DNA of 64,000 bases. It comes from an uncultured Clostridia bacterium. GTDB taxonomy: Bacteria > Bacillota > Clostridia > Oscillospirales > Ruminococcaceae. The stretch is from positions 86,315-150,314 of the forward strand of contig CANQXX010000001.1 of the NCBI GenBank assembly GCA_947627905.1, written 5' to 3'. Below, piece by piece: positions 7,651-16,421 of the stretch. How positions within the stretch are numbered: position 1 is the first letter of the stretch; every line of letters starts with the position of its first letter. A program made the translations under genes and the position numbers. The notes under the pieces were generated by a model. That model did no database searches. It was not told the origin of the DNA and saw nothing but the letters and a program-made list of their open reading frames with translations.

Positions 7651-10158
7651 AAGCTAATGAAAAAGATCGCGGTTGTTTATTCAACAAAATTCGGTCATAC
7701 CAAAACGTATGCCGATTGGCTCAAAGAAGATGTTGACGCCGATGTTATAAGCGTTGACAGCTTCAATACTACTAAAATGCTTGCATATAAGTTGATAATA
7801 TTTGCCAGTGGAGTATATGGAGACAAGCTCCCGATCATGGATTACATAAAAAAGAATTTGTCTTCTATTCCTGCCGATAAGATCATGATAATGGCAGTAA
7901 GCTGGTATACAAACGATTCCGAAGAAGCATCCAAAAAACTTATTGATGAAAACTTCCCGGAACAGTACAAATCGCTTGTACCTATCTATGTTCTGAACAG
8001 CGGACTTGATAAGAAAAAAGTCCCTGTTACGGATAAAGCAAAGCTTATAGCTGCACAGATGATGATCGAGAAAAAGGACGATCGTTCATCGGACGATATC
8101 AATGCGCTTGCTATAATAAAAGGATATTCGGATCAGACTTCAAGAGATAACCTTGCAAGTATAAAAAAAGGTATTGAAGAATTTTTTGCGCCTAAGAAGA
8201 AAGAAGAACCCGCAGCTGAACAGAAACCAACGCCGGCTTCTGCTCCTAAGCCTGAAGCTGCTGCTCCCGCTCTCAAGCCTGCGCCGGCTCCAAAACCTGC
8301 ACCTGTTTCTCCTGCCCCCGAGCCTGCGCCCGTACAGGCAGCCGATGAGGATGATCTCAGCAGCTCCGTTGCCGCTGCTTTCAAAAATCTTGGCGCTCCA
8401 AAGCCTGCGCCTGCCGCTCCTGCTCCGGAACCTGCACCCGTACAGGCAGCCGATGAGGACGATCTCAGCAGCTCCGTTGCTGCTGCTTTCAAAAATCTTG
8501 GCGCTCCAAAGCCTGCGCCTGCCGCTCCTGCTACGGAACCTACACCCGTACAGGCAGCCGACGAGGACGATCTCAGCAGCTCCGTTGCTGCTGCTTTCAA
8601 AAATCTTGGTGCTCCCAAGCCTGCGCCTGCCGCTCCTGCTCCGGAACCTGCACCCGTACAGGCAGCCGACGAGGACGATCTCAGCAGCTCTGTTGCTGCC
8701 GCTTTCAAAAATCTTGGCGTATCTGCGCCTAAGCATACACCTGCACCCGCTCCTGCTCCTGAGCCTGTTCCTGTTGCAGAAGCTCCAAAAAATAATGCTG
8801 AACAAGCCGAAAAACATGAAATTGGTGAACCGGAAGAACCTGTTGTCAGATTTAATTCAAAGGGACAGGTCGTTGTTTCTTCCGTACTTGACGCTATAAA
8901 TTCACTTAATAATACACCTTCCTCTCATACGGCACCGGAACATAGTACGGCTGAAAAAGCGGAAGAAAAGCCTTCTGCTGTCAATACTGAAAACGCACAA
9001 AATGTTCAGGGCAATCCTGATAATCAGGCTGATCCTGCTGACCGCAAGAACAGCTACATGGAACTGTTTGCAAGCCGTCGGAAGAAAGCTGCGGCATCTG
9101 CTGCAGAAAACCAGGCTGCTCCTGCCGCTCCTGAAAGTAAAGCTCCTGTTCAGGAAACTGCTAAGCCTGAACCCAAGCCCGAACTTACTCCTGTACGTTC
9201 TACAGCACCTGAACATGATTTCGCAGACTTTGATCTTGACATTTCACAAACGGTATCCAACTCATCGGAATTTACATTCTCTTCTCCTTCACCTGCCGAA
9301 TCTGCACCGGCAGCTTCCGACATTGATCTTGACGGATATGATTTTATAGGCGAAGAACAGAAGCCTACGGTAAGTAAAAGAGTTCTCAACGCCGTTCAGG
9401 ATCTTGCAAAAGCAAAAGCCGAAGCAGAAAAAGAAGCCGCCAAAAAAGCTGCAGAAAAAGCTGCTAAGGAAGCAGAAGAAGCGGCAGAAACAGCCGCAGA
9501 GGCTGTATCCGAAAGAACTGCAGCTGACAATTCCCCTGCTTCTTCCACAAGTGCAGCCGAAAGCGCATTTGAAAAAATGAAGCGCGACATGGAAGCTCTT
9601 GCACAGGAAAGCGAACAGGATGCTGAATACGGTGAAGTCATTGAAAACAGCGAAGAAAATGATATGTATGCCGTAACCACATTCCAGGAAGAAGATGAGG
9701 ATACTCAGGACGAGATCAAAGAATTTGTCTTTGAAGAACCAAGTGAAGATGGTCTTGACGCATTCGCATTTGCTGATACACACGATTATTATTCCGGAAA
9801 AACAAGCACTCCGGAGATCGCCAGAGCTGAACAGCCCAAGGCTGAAAGCAATACCGAACTTGATCTCAAAAAACTTCAGGAACAGATCAACGCTTCTATT
9901 GAAGCCAACAAGATCAACCGTGAAAGAATGCAGTCAAGATATGGAAAGCGGGCTAAGGAAACAGTCAACAATCCATTTGCAGTACAGTTTGACGACGAGG
10001 AAAATCCCAAAAACAAAAAGAGCAAAAAGCAAGCTGCTTCCGAACCGAAACGGCTTTCCGATCCTATCGACCCGGATATTTTCTTCAGCAAACCCGGTAA
10101 AAATAAGGATTTTGACATGATGTCGGATACAATGCCGGAAATTAAATTCAAACACTGA
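7648..10158 (+). CDS. Flavodoxin-fold protein with long repetitive acidic/proline-rich extension
   Basis: 836 residues. Residues 5-180 look like a flavodoxin domain (KKIAVVYSTKFGHTKTYA with the phosphate-loop pattern, then ASGVYGDKLP). After that comes low-complexity sequence: Ala/Pro/Lys linkers, four 36-residue repeats with the core DEDDLSSSVAAAFKNLG (residues about 225-368), another linker, a charged Ala/Glu/Lys helix around 590-615 that could be a coiled coil, an acidic stretch, and a basic tail (NPKNKKSKKQ). No signal peptide or membrane segment. Normal flavodoxins are 140-180 residues, so the extension is the oddity; it suggests a scaffold or polar/cytoskeletal adaptor rather than a plain electron carrier. 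Single-gene unit with a long leader and a terminator at 10162. Function unknown. Confidence 0.75.
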   Translation: MKLMKKIAVVYSTKFGHTKTYADWLKEDVDADVISVDSFNTTKMLAYKLIIFASGVYGDKLPIMDYIKKNLSSIPADKIMIMAVSWYTNDSEEASKKLIDENFPEQYKSLVPIYVLNSGLDKKKVPVTDKAKLIAAQMMIEKKDDRSSDDINALAIIKGYSDQTSRDNLASIKKGIEEFFAPKKKEEPAAEQKPTPASAPKPEAAAPALKPAPAPKPAPVSPAPEPAPVQAADEDDLSSSVAAAFKNLGAPKPAPAAPAPEPAPVQAADEDDLSSSVAAAFKNLGAPKPAPAAPATEPTPVQAADEDDLSSSVAAAFKNLGAPKPAPAAPAPEPAPVQAADEDDLSSSVAAAFKNLGVSAPKHTPAPAPAPEPVPVAEAPKNNAEQAEKHEIGEPEEPVVRFNSKGQVVVSSVLDAINSLNNTPSSHTAPEHSTAEKAEEKPSAVNTENAQNVQGNPDNQADPADRKNSYMELFASRRKKAAASAAENQAAPAAPESKAPVQETAKPEPKPELTPVRSTAPEHDFADFDLDISQTVSNSSEFTFSSPSPAESAPAASDIDLDGYDFIGEEQKPTVSKRVLNAVQDLAKAKAEAEKEAAKKAAEKAAKEAEEAAETAAEAVSERTAADNSPASSTSAAESAFEKMKRDMEALAQESEQDAEYGEVIENSEENDMYAVTTFQEEDEDTQDEIKEFVFEEPSEDGLDAFAFADTHDYYSGKTSTPEIARAEQPKAESNTELDLKKLQEQINASIEANKINRERMQSRYGKRAKETVNNPFAVQFDDEENPKNKKSKKQAASEPKRLSDPIDPDIFFSKPGKNKDFDMMSDTMPEIKFKH
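8320..8751 (+). repeat. Four in-frame 108-bp tandem repeats inside the flavodoxin-fold gene
   Basis: Copies begin at the Glu codon at 8320, 8428, 8536 and 8644, so the period is exactly 108 bases or 36 codons. Most differences between copies are silent (gcg/gca, gat/gac), with a few conservative changes such as Ala to Thr and Pro to Thr in copy 3. The encoded unit is a proline-rich linker followed by an acidic amphipathic helix. Confidence 0.95.
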
Positions 10159-10161
10159 TAA

Positions 10162-10213
10162 AAATTACCCGCGTTTGTCATTAATACTGAATGATACACG
10201 CGGGTTATTTTTA
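10162..10213. terminator. Bidirectional terminator between the flavodoxin gene and trmB
   Basis: The stem ACCCGCGT / ACGCGGGT is extended by TTGTCATT / AATGATA pairing, with AAAA before it and TTATTTTTAATTT after it. It serves both converging genes. Confidence 0.85.
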
Positions 10214-10873
10214 ATTTGGTTTTTTCACGGCAATAAGGAATTTTATCTTTTTTCCTTCATCGGTAAACATCTTTTCGTGCTCTGTCATGATATTATCCGG
10301 ATAATCCGAAGAATGAAGATCGCGCGTAAGGTATTTTATTTCAAATCCGGAATCTGAAAAATATTCAATGGATTCTTCAAACAGTTCATCATCATCCGTC
10401 TTGAAATGTATCTCTCCGCCGTCTATAAGGAACACCCTGTACTGTTTCAGCTGCCGTGTGTGCGTAAGGCGCCGTTTATTGTGCTTATCTTTCGGCCATG
10501 GATTGCAGAAGTTTATATAGAGCCTGTCTATCCTGTCATTTTCATCAAATGATGTAAGTATCATTTCTATATTCTGGGAAACGAGCTTGATGTTATCAAC
10601 TTCGCTCCCCGCTTCCGCAAAAGCCTTTTCTATCGTCCTGCGCGCAACTCCAAGCATATCACTTTTTATGTCCATTGCCAGCCAGTTTATCCCCGGATAC
10701 TTCAAAGCTGCCTGAGCTGCAAACCAGCCTTTTCCGCAGCCAAGTTCAGCATAAACAGGATTTTTATTATCAAATACGGTATTCCACTTTCCTTTGTAAG
10801 CGGACGGATCTTCAATGTAATACGGACAGACGGCCAACTCAGGGCGCGCCCATTTTTTCCTTCTTATCCTCAT
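10211..10873 (-). CDS. trmB: tRNA (guanine-N7-)-methyltransferase
   Basis: TrmB methylates N7 of G46 in tRNA using SAM. The 220-residue protein has the SAM-binding motif [11 protein letters not shown], the [15 protein letters not shown] block that is diagnostic for the family, and the [13 protein letters not shown] segment. The ATG at 10873 is chosen over the upstream frame because GAAAGGAAC lies 6 bases before it. It converges with the flavodoxin-fold gene and is divergent from pyrE. Confidence 0.96.
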   Translation of the reverse strand: MRIRRKKWARPELAVCPYYIEDPSAYKGKWNTVFDNKNPVYAELGCGKGWFAAQAALKYPGINWLAMDIKSDMLGVARRTIEKAFAEAGSEVDNIKLVSQNIEMILTSFDENDRIDRLYINFCNPWPKDKHNKRRLTHTRQLKQYRVFLIDGGEIHFKTDDDELFEESIEYFSDSGFEIKYLTRDLHSSDYPDNIMTEHEKMFTDEGKKIKFLIAVKKPN

Positions 10874-10968
10874 AAAAAAGTTCCTTTCGATCAATATTTT
10901 TATTATATGACAATACTATTTTAGCATATTGCAAAAAAAAATGCAATTTTTTTATATGAATTATAGTG

Positions 10969-10997
10969 TTGATTTTAGGAATTAATTGTGATATAAT
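10969..10997 (+). promoter_or_regulatory. Promoter for pyrE
   Basis: TTGATT (10969-10974), a 17-base spacer and TATAAT (10992-10997), preceded by TGTGA. The leader of about 105 bases shows no clear PyrR-binding loop or attenuator. Confidence 0.8.
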
Positions 10998-11108
10998 TTA
11001 TTTGTATCTATTAAAATTATATTAAGGTTCTTGTTCATACAATTTTTGGAAGTATATCCCGCTTTTTGAAAGAGCTTATGGCAGAAACCGGAAAGGAAAA
11101 TTTTACAA

Positions 11109-11762
11109 ATGAGCTACAAGCAGGACTTTATAAGATTTATGGTAGACAGCGGAGTATTGACATTCGGAGAATTTACACTGAAAAGCGGAAGAATATCTCC
11201 GTATTTTATGAATTCAGGAAACTATAAAACAGGTGCACAGCTCGCAAAGCTCGGCAGCTTCTATGCAGAATGTATACATGAAAGCGGAGTTGAGTTTGAA
11301 ACTCTCTTTGGTCCGGCATATAAGGGAATCCCCCTTTCCGTTGCTACGGCTACCGCGCTTTATAATAAATACGGCATTGACGCAAATTACTGCTTCGACA
11401 GAAAAGAAGCCAAGGACCACGGCGAAGGCGGCGTTATTGTCGGCAAGCAGCTCACCGCCGGTGAAAAGGTCATAATAATTGAAGATGTTGTCACCTCCGG
11501 AAAAGCACTGAGAGAAGTTCTCCCTAAGCTGAAAGAAGCTGCTGATGTAGAAATAGCCGGTATGTTCATTCAGGCTGATCGTATGGAAAAGGGTCTTAAC
11601 AGCGACAGATCGGCAGTTCAGGACATTAAAGAAGAATTTGGAATAAATATTTATTCTATCATAAACATGGACGACATAATCGAAGCTATCAAAGACGAGG
11701 TAATTCCCGGAAAGGAATACCTTGACAAAATGAAAGAATACCGCAGCATTTACGGAATATGA
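11109..11762 (+). CDS. pyrE: Orotate phosphoribosyltransferase
   Basis: PyrE joins orotate to PRPP to make OMP in pyrimidine synthesis. The 217-residue protein shows the N-terminal TFGEFTLKSGRISPYF, the flexible loop DRKEAKDHGEGG with catalytic Lys/His, and the PRPP-binding motif VIIIEDVVTSGK. GAAAGGAAAA precedes the ATG. It has its own promoter and is followed by a weak hairpin (CCGTC/GACGG at 11779-11795) before the next gene; no other pyr gene lies in the window. Confidence 0.95.
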   Translation: MSYKQDFIRFMVDSGVLTFGEFTLKSGRISPYFMNSGNYKTGAQLAKLGSFYAECIHESGVEFETLFGPAYKGIPLSVATATALYNKYGIDANYCFDRKEAKDHGEGGVIVGKQLTAGEKVIIIEDVVTSGKALREVLPKLKEAADVEIAGMFIQADRMEKGLNSDRSAVQDIKEEFGINIYSIINMDDIIEAIKDEVIPGKEYLDKMKEYRSIYGI

Positions 11763-11847
11763 ATTTTTTCGCTTCCCGCCGTCAGCGGCAGACGGGGCAA
11801 GAGCGATTTTATAAACTATTTTAAGCCGCTGAGAAACGGAGCATAAA

Positions 11848-13374
11848 ATGAGTGTCGTTTTCGATCTGACGGTTACCGGTCCGGAAATACTTGACGCGGT
11901 AATATTTATGGAGAAGTCCCCTGCGCACGCCGCATTTAAAGAGGAAATCGGCAAGATACTCGCTGATTTCAACAAGACCTCTAAATTCGGAGCAAATGTT
12001 GAGATCGACGTAAATGCGCTTATGGAATCATCATCCGATGTGGTGAAAAATATGCAGCGCGCATTCCTCATATGGACATTCTATGAGGATCTCAGATCAG
12101 GAGCAAAAAATCAAAGATACGATACATATCTTAAATTATTTTTCAAAGGACAGGAAAGCAGACTGATTTCTCTTAACGGGGGAAGCAAGTCTATTGCTCC
12201 GGAAAATACCGCCGAACTAAGGGAAAAATATATTGAAGAAATAGGCAAAAATCCTGATTTGTTCAACAGTCTGAAGGAGTTCTTCTCAGGATATGTATAC
12301 GGATACTTCTTCAACTATCTTAATGAACAGACGGTAATGAAAGATTACGCGGAATTTCTTGTATGTCTGGGTATTATTTCCAATAAAATAACTACTCCTG
12401 ATTCGGCAAAACAGAAGATACTTCCTAAAATGGCAACTCTGCTCAATAATGACAGATTTAAATACATAAGCGGAGAAGTTCCGATCGACGTTATGATGGA
12501 ACAGATATATTCCCGTTTCAGCTTTACGGAGCTTACAAAGGATGAGGACGAAGTAATAAAAGCCGCTCTGAAAAAATGTGTTATCGGAGAATATTTCTTC
12601 AATGAAGCAGACGGACTTATACTCGACGACGTTATGACCGACGCTATGAGCAAATTCAACGAAAATTACATATGCTCCGTTGATTTTGCAAAAAATCTTT
12701 ATGATAATACTTACGACGGCACTCGCACATTCCTTGACGGAGATAAAGATGATATTGGCGAATTTACCGTTGAAAGACTTACCGATATCACGGCAGAAAA
12801 ATGTTCGGCAAATCATGACAGCTATTATGTTTCCGGCAGAGAGCCGATACTTGAATTTGCTCTCAGCGCCGACATGAAAGGCTACAAATATCCTCTCACA
12901 TTCAATGATGACGGCACATACTGGTTTGCCGACATATATAAGGTTATACTTGCTCCGGCGTGTGATAAAGCTATCTACATCGAAGTAAATGAAGAAGATC
13001 TTCCATTGCGTATGTTCCCGTTTGCTGAGCAGGCTCTTGAAACAAACATCATCAGAACTCTCGGAAATCTTGATACAAAGGGATTTTCTATCCGTTCGGA
13101 CAAGAGAAATCATCTTGTGGAGATCAATGCTCTTCCTGCTTCAAAGACTCTTTCGGAAGACGACAAGAAAATGCAAGCACTGGAAAAGCTCCTTTATGTT
13201 ATATCCGGAAATATGGATACAAATTCCTACAAGGAGCTTATTGAAGAAAATGTATTCGGTACTAAACTTTACGAGGATTACATCCGCTACAGAATGGACT
13301 GCATCTTTGCCAAAGGAATGAAGAGCCTTGAAGCTAAGAAAAATCTTCTTGACGAGCTTAACAAGATCGGCTGA
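11848..13374 (+). CDS. Hypothetical protein, 508 residues, unknown family
   Basis: I do not recognise this protein. It is acidic, has no signal peptide or membrane segment, and appears mostly helical in the first 330 residues, followed by a mixed region (EPILEFALSADMKG, KVILAPACDKAIYIEVNE) and a helical C-terminus. CGGAG lies 6 bases before the ATG. It follows pyrE by 85 bases with only a weak hairpin between, so it may share the pyrE promoter. It ends at a strong terminator (13391-13425), so it is not part of the sigma-factor operon that follows. The coding style is like that of the neighbours, which argues against recent transfer. Confidence 0.75.
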   Translation: MSVVFDLTVTGPEILDAVIFMEKSPAHAAFKEEIGKILADFNKTSKFGANVEIDVNALMESSSDVVKNMQRAFLIWTFYEDLRSGAKNQRYDTYLKLFFKGQESRLISLNGGSKSIAPENTAELREKYIEEIGKNPDLFNSLKEFFSGYVYGYFFNYLNEQTVMKDYAEFLVCLGIISNKITTPDSAKQKILPKMATLLNNDRFKYISGEVPIDVMMEQIYSRFSFTELTKDEDEVIKAALKKCVIGEYFFNEADGLILDDVMTDAMSKFNENYICSVDFAKNLYDNTYDGTRTFLDGDKDDIGEFTVERLTDITAEKCSANHDSYYVSGREPILEFALSADMKGYKYPLTFNDDGTYWFADIYKVILAPACDKAIYIEVNEEDLPLRMFPFAEQALETNIIRTLGNLDTKGFSIRSDKRNHLVEINALPASKTLSEDDKKMQALEKLLYVISGNMDTNSYKELIEENVFGTKLYEDYIRYRMDCIFAKGMKSLEAKKNLLDELNKIG

Positions 13375-13390
13375 TAACAAAACTGAATTT

Positions 13391-13425
13391 ACGGCGTACC
13401 CTTACGGTGCGCCGTTTATTTTTTG
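13391..13425 (+). terminator. Terminator after the 508-residue protein gene
   Basis: Stem ACGGCGTACC / GGTGCGCCGT (one G-T pair) with a CTTAC loop, followed by TTTATTTTTT. Confidence 0.85.
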
Positions 13426-13533
13426 TAAATAGCAACAAATTTTTATTTTGATTTTTGTATAAAATTTACCCATAAAAATAACTGCGCATAATCGTATATA
13501 TATCAGACGGGTAAAATTGAGGTGGTAAACAGT

Positions 13534-14085
13534 ATGACGGACAGACAGTTTGAACGCCGGATATCACTTATCCAACAAGGCGACAAACAAGGTCTGAAAG
13601 AAATTTACGATGAATATGGCAAAACTGTCTATCAGTGCGCATATCAGATACTTAACAATGTGCATGACGCGGAGGACATAACATCGGAATTTTTCTTGAA
13701 GCTTTGGAACATTGCAGATACATATTGCTTTGGCGGCAGGCATAAGCGTTGGCTTGTCACTATCGCAAGAAATATGGCTCTTGATATGCTGAAAAAGCGC
13801 AAACGTGAATTGCTTACGCCTTTTGACGGTGATGAGGACAGCATCGCCGAACCCGCCGACAGCTTTTCGGTAGAAGATTCCGTTACCGGCGGTCTTGCGG
13901 TATCGGATGCACTGGAACGGCTGGATACAAGCGAACGGGAAATTTTAAACATGAAAATTATTGCCGGCATGACGTTCCGCGATATTTCTGCCGTTCTTGA
14001 CAAACCTCTCGGAACGGTAACATGGAAATACAGGAACGCTGTCGGAAAGCTAAAAAAATTTATCGGGGAGGTGGATTCCATATGA
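13534..14085 (+). CDS. ECF-type RNA polymerase sigma factor
   Basis: 183 residues with sigma region 2 (AYQILNNVHDAEDITSEFF and KRWLVTIARNMALD) and region 4 (LDTSEREILNMKIIAGMTFRDIS, then KPLGTVTWKYRNAVGKLKK, the helix-turn-helix). There is no region 1 or 3, as in ECF factors. The ATG at 13534 is used because GAGGTGG lies 8 bases before it; the upstream GTG at 13522 overlaps that site. Its last codons overlap the next gene as ATGA, so sigma and putative anti-sigma are translationally coupled. The AT-rich 13426-13533 leader shows no clear TGAAAC-type ECF promoter; a possible vegetative promoter is also weak. Confidence 0.9.
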   Translation: MTDRQFERRISLIQQGDKQGLKEIYDEYGKTVYQCAYQILNNVHDAEDITSEFFLKLWNIADTYCFGGRHKRWLVTIARNMALDMLKKRKRELLTPFDGDEDSIAEPADSFSVEDSVTGGLAVSDALERLDTSEREILNMKIIAGMTFRDISAVLDKPLGTVTWKYRNAVGKLKKFIGEVDSI

Positions 14086-14954
14086 AAACTAACAAACTTA
14101 TAAAACTTTACAAAGAAAACGCAGAAAAAAATTCCCCCGATATGGACTCCATCTGGGAAAAGATCGAGGGAAACCTTGAATCCAAGCCCGAAGGCACCGT
14201 CACCTCAAAACCCTTGCCCAAAAAGATAGTTTTCCGCAAACCTGCCGTATGGGCGACCGTCTGCGCAGCGGCACTGATAATTTTTCCCGTTTCCGTAAGG
14301 ATCATAAACAACAACTCGCAGGATATGTCATCAAACGAATCAATGGCAATGGACGCTATTCCCGAAACACAAGCTGTTACAACAACATTTCAGGAATACA
14401 CCGAAGCCGCAGAAGAAGAATTTAACGGCGATATTGCGGAAGAAGCCGCTCCGTCCGACAATGGAACATATCCCTCAGCAGCGGGAAATGCACTTTCTTC
14501 CGTATCGTCCGGCGAAGAATATTTCGTTGAGGAAGATGTTCTTATCCAGACCGACGTTATTGTAAACGCCTATGTTGACCGTGTCTACAGCAAGGGAAAT
14601 TCCACCTGCTATGAAATTTCCGCCAAGAATACCGAAACTGGAGACGCGGAAAACATCACTCTTGAAAGTGATTCGATCTACACAATGAAGCAGGACGGAA
14701 GTTACATTCTTCCGCTGAAAAATGAAAACGGCAACTATTCCCTTGCTTTTGAAAACGCTCCGCAAATCGAGGAAACGGAAAGCGGCGGATTGATCTTCCA
14801 CAACGGCTGGATAAGTCTGGACGAAAATTCCGCACCAACAGAATATCTGCAGGTAAGCGTTGACGACTTTTTCTACGACAGAATGAGATTTTCATACAGC
14901 GGTGACATCTCCCCTCTTCTTGAAAAATGGCACGAAGTCAGACAGACCGAATAG
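14082..14954 (+). CDS. Membrane-anchored anti-sigma factor candidate
   Basis: 290 residues: a cytoplasmic N-terminus of about 45 residues, one membrane helix (about 48-68, AVWATVCAAALIIF), a Glu/Thr/Ser-rich stretch and an extracytoplasmic domain of about 150 residues beginning near ILIQTDVIVNAYVD. No zinc motif HxxxC is present, so it is not a ZAS-type anti-sigma factor; the assignment rests on coupling (ATGA overlap at 14082-14085) and topology. GGGGAGGTGG within the end of the sigma gene is its ribosome site. The outer domain could sense envelope stress or protease activity. It could also be a plain membrane protein of the regulon. Confidence 0.65.
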   Translation: MKTNKLIKLYKENAEKNSPDMDSIWEKIEGNLESKPEGTVTSKPLPKKIVFRKPAVWATVCAAALIIFPVSVRIINNNSQDMSSNESMAMDAIPETQAVTTTFQEYTEAAEEEFNGDIAEEAAPSDNGTYPSAAGNALSSVSSGEEYFVEEDVLIQTDVIVNAYVDRVYSKGNSTCYEISAKNTETGDAENITLESDSIYTMKQDGSYILPLKNENGNYSLAFENAPQIEETESGGLIFHNGWISLDENSAPTEYLQVSVDDFFYDRMRFSYSGDISPLLEKWHEVRQTE

Positions 14955-14966
14955 AAAGGAAATATT

Positions 14967-16403
14967 ATGAAAAGGCAATGTTTAAAAATTATTTCCGCAA
15001 TTGTCGCAGCGGCAAGCCTGTCCGCCTGTGTGGCACAAAAAGCGGACACGGAAACGCTGAGCGAGCTCAGCATTACAACTGCATATGAAACTTATCACCC
15101 CACGGATACAATGCCCACGGAAATTTCAGAGATCTACGGAACAACGGATACCACACCTGCTGAAATTCCCGAAACTTACCACCCAACGGATACAATGCCT
15201 ATGAAAACTTCCGAAGCAGCAGCGGAGATACCCCAAGTGAGCAAAACTGCCGCCGAACAATCAGAAATTACCGGCGTTGGTATGCCGACAGATTTTCAGC
15301 CAATAAACGGGCAACTCAGTGAAGCACTTCTGAAAAGCTGTTTGCAGAACGAGGAGAAAAATTTTGTAATTTCGCCGCTAAGCATAAAACTTGCCCTGAG
15401 TATGGCTGCGGCTGGCGCAGGAACAAGTTCTGACACCGAAGCGCAGATGCTGAACGCGCTTGGTTATTCCTCAAAAGAAGAAATGACCGAGGACTGCAAA
15501 AGGCTTATTTCCGAGCTTGACCGGGAGGACGGCACTATCACGGTAAGCGATTCCGTCTGGTTGTCTGAGAATTTTGACAACATTTACCCCGAATATCTGA
15601 CCGGCATAAGCGAAAATTTCAAAGCGGAAAATTTCACCGAGGACCTGACTTCCGACAAGTTTGTAAACGACATCAACAGCTGGGTAAAAAGCAAGACAAA
15701 CGGGCTTATCCCCACGATCTTTTCCGAACCGCTTGATGACCTTGCACGAATGGTGCTTGTGAACGCGTTATATTTCAACAACGAATGGGAAATTCCTTTC
15801 AGCGGCGTAAGCAATGAAAATATTTTTCACGGCGTTGACGGAGATGTTTCCACAATGTTTATGCACGACACCCACACCGTCGATTACGCCGAGGGAGAAA
15901 TTTTCAAGAGCATTATCCTGCCCTACAAGGACGATTCGGTCATGAAGCTGTATCTTCCCACGGACGAAAGCAAAAACGTAGGCAATATTATATCTTCCAT
16001 GACAAATGAACAGCTTGCCGAAGCAATGGAGCTTTCTTATAATTCTACGGAAGTAACTATTTCAATTCCAAGATTTGAATGTGAATTCAATAATTCAATG
16101 GTGGAAACTCTGAAAAGTTACGCGATACTTGAAGCATTTGACCCGAATAACGCAAATTTCGGAGAAATGGCGGATATTTCAGACGGTAACCTGTATATTT
16201 CCGAAGTAATACATTCCGCAAAAATCAAATGCGGAGAAAAAGGTACGGAAGCCGCTGCGGTAACTGCGGTAATTATGCCATACAATACGGCGATCCCCAT
16301 TATAGAGTCTATATACTTCACCGCAGATCGTCCGTTTATGTACGAAATAGAATCACCCTCCGGCGAAACGCTTTTCGAGGGCGTTGTGCAGTCATTCAAT
16401 TAA
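14967..16403 (+). CDS. Serpin family lipoprotein (serine protease inhibitor)
   Basis: 478 residues. A signal peptide ends in a lipobox (LSAC, Cys21), so it is probably tethered to the outer face of the membrane. Residues 30-110 are a Thr/Pro/Glu linker with the repeat TYHPTDTMP seen twice. The serpin domain starts near residue 115 (NFVISPLSIKLALSMAAAGA) and ends in ADRPFMYEIESPSG. The hinge is a good inhibitory match: Gly426-Thr-Glu-Ala-Ala-Ala. Counting as in alpha-1-antitrypsin, P1-P1' would be Asn440-Thr441, though Met437 is close; the target protease cannot be read from this. Third gene of the ECF operon, 12 bases after the anti-sigma candidate. Confidence 0.92.
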   Translation: MKRQCLKIISAIVAAASLSACVAQKADTETLSELSITTAYETYHPTDTMPTEISEIYGTTDTTPAEIPETYHPTDTMPMKTSEAAAEIPQVSKTAAEQSEITGVGMPTDFQPINGQLSEALLKSCLQNEEKNFVISPLSIKLALSMAAAGAGTSSDTEAQMLNALGYSSKEEMTEDCKRLISELDREDGTITVSDSVWLSENFDNIYPEYLTGISENFKAENFTEDLTSDKFVNDINSWVKSKTNGLIPTIFSEPLDDLARMVLVNALYFNNEWEIPFSGVSNENIFHGVDGDVSTMFMHDTHTVDYAEGEIFKSIILPYKDDSVMKLYLPTDESKNVGNIISSMTNEQLAEAMELSYNSTEVTISIPRFECEFNNSMVETLKSYAILEAFDPNNANFGEMADISDGNLYISEVIHSAKIKCGEKGTEAAAVTAVIMPYNTAIPIIESIYFTADRPFMYEIESPSGETLFEGVVQSFN

Positions 16404-16421
16404 CAGAAAGGAACTGATACT

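Noticed and set aside
7623..7730. 35-codon ORF starting at the ATG directly after AAGGAGG
   Set aside because: Zero spacing between the ribosome site and ATG makes initiation unlikely, and it overlaps the flavodoxin-fold gene in another frame.
8320..8751. Possible CRISPR-like array
   Set aside because: The 108-bp units are contiguous and in frame with no unique spacers; they are protein-coding repeats.
8133..8817. Two long minus-strand ORFs (Ala/Gly/Ser-rich and Arg/Cys/Ser-rich) with internal repeats
   Set aside because: They mirror the 108-bp repeats of the flavodoxin-fold gene; repetitive coding DNA creates long open frames on the other strand.
7501..13468. Shared 12-mer GTATAAAATTTA upstream of the flavodoxin-fold gene (7501) and of the ECF sigma gene (13457)
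   Set aside because: Very AT-rich and at different distances from the genes; similarity beyond 12 bases is weak, so a common operator is not supported.
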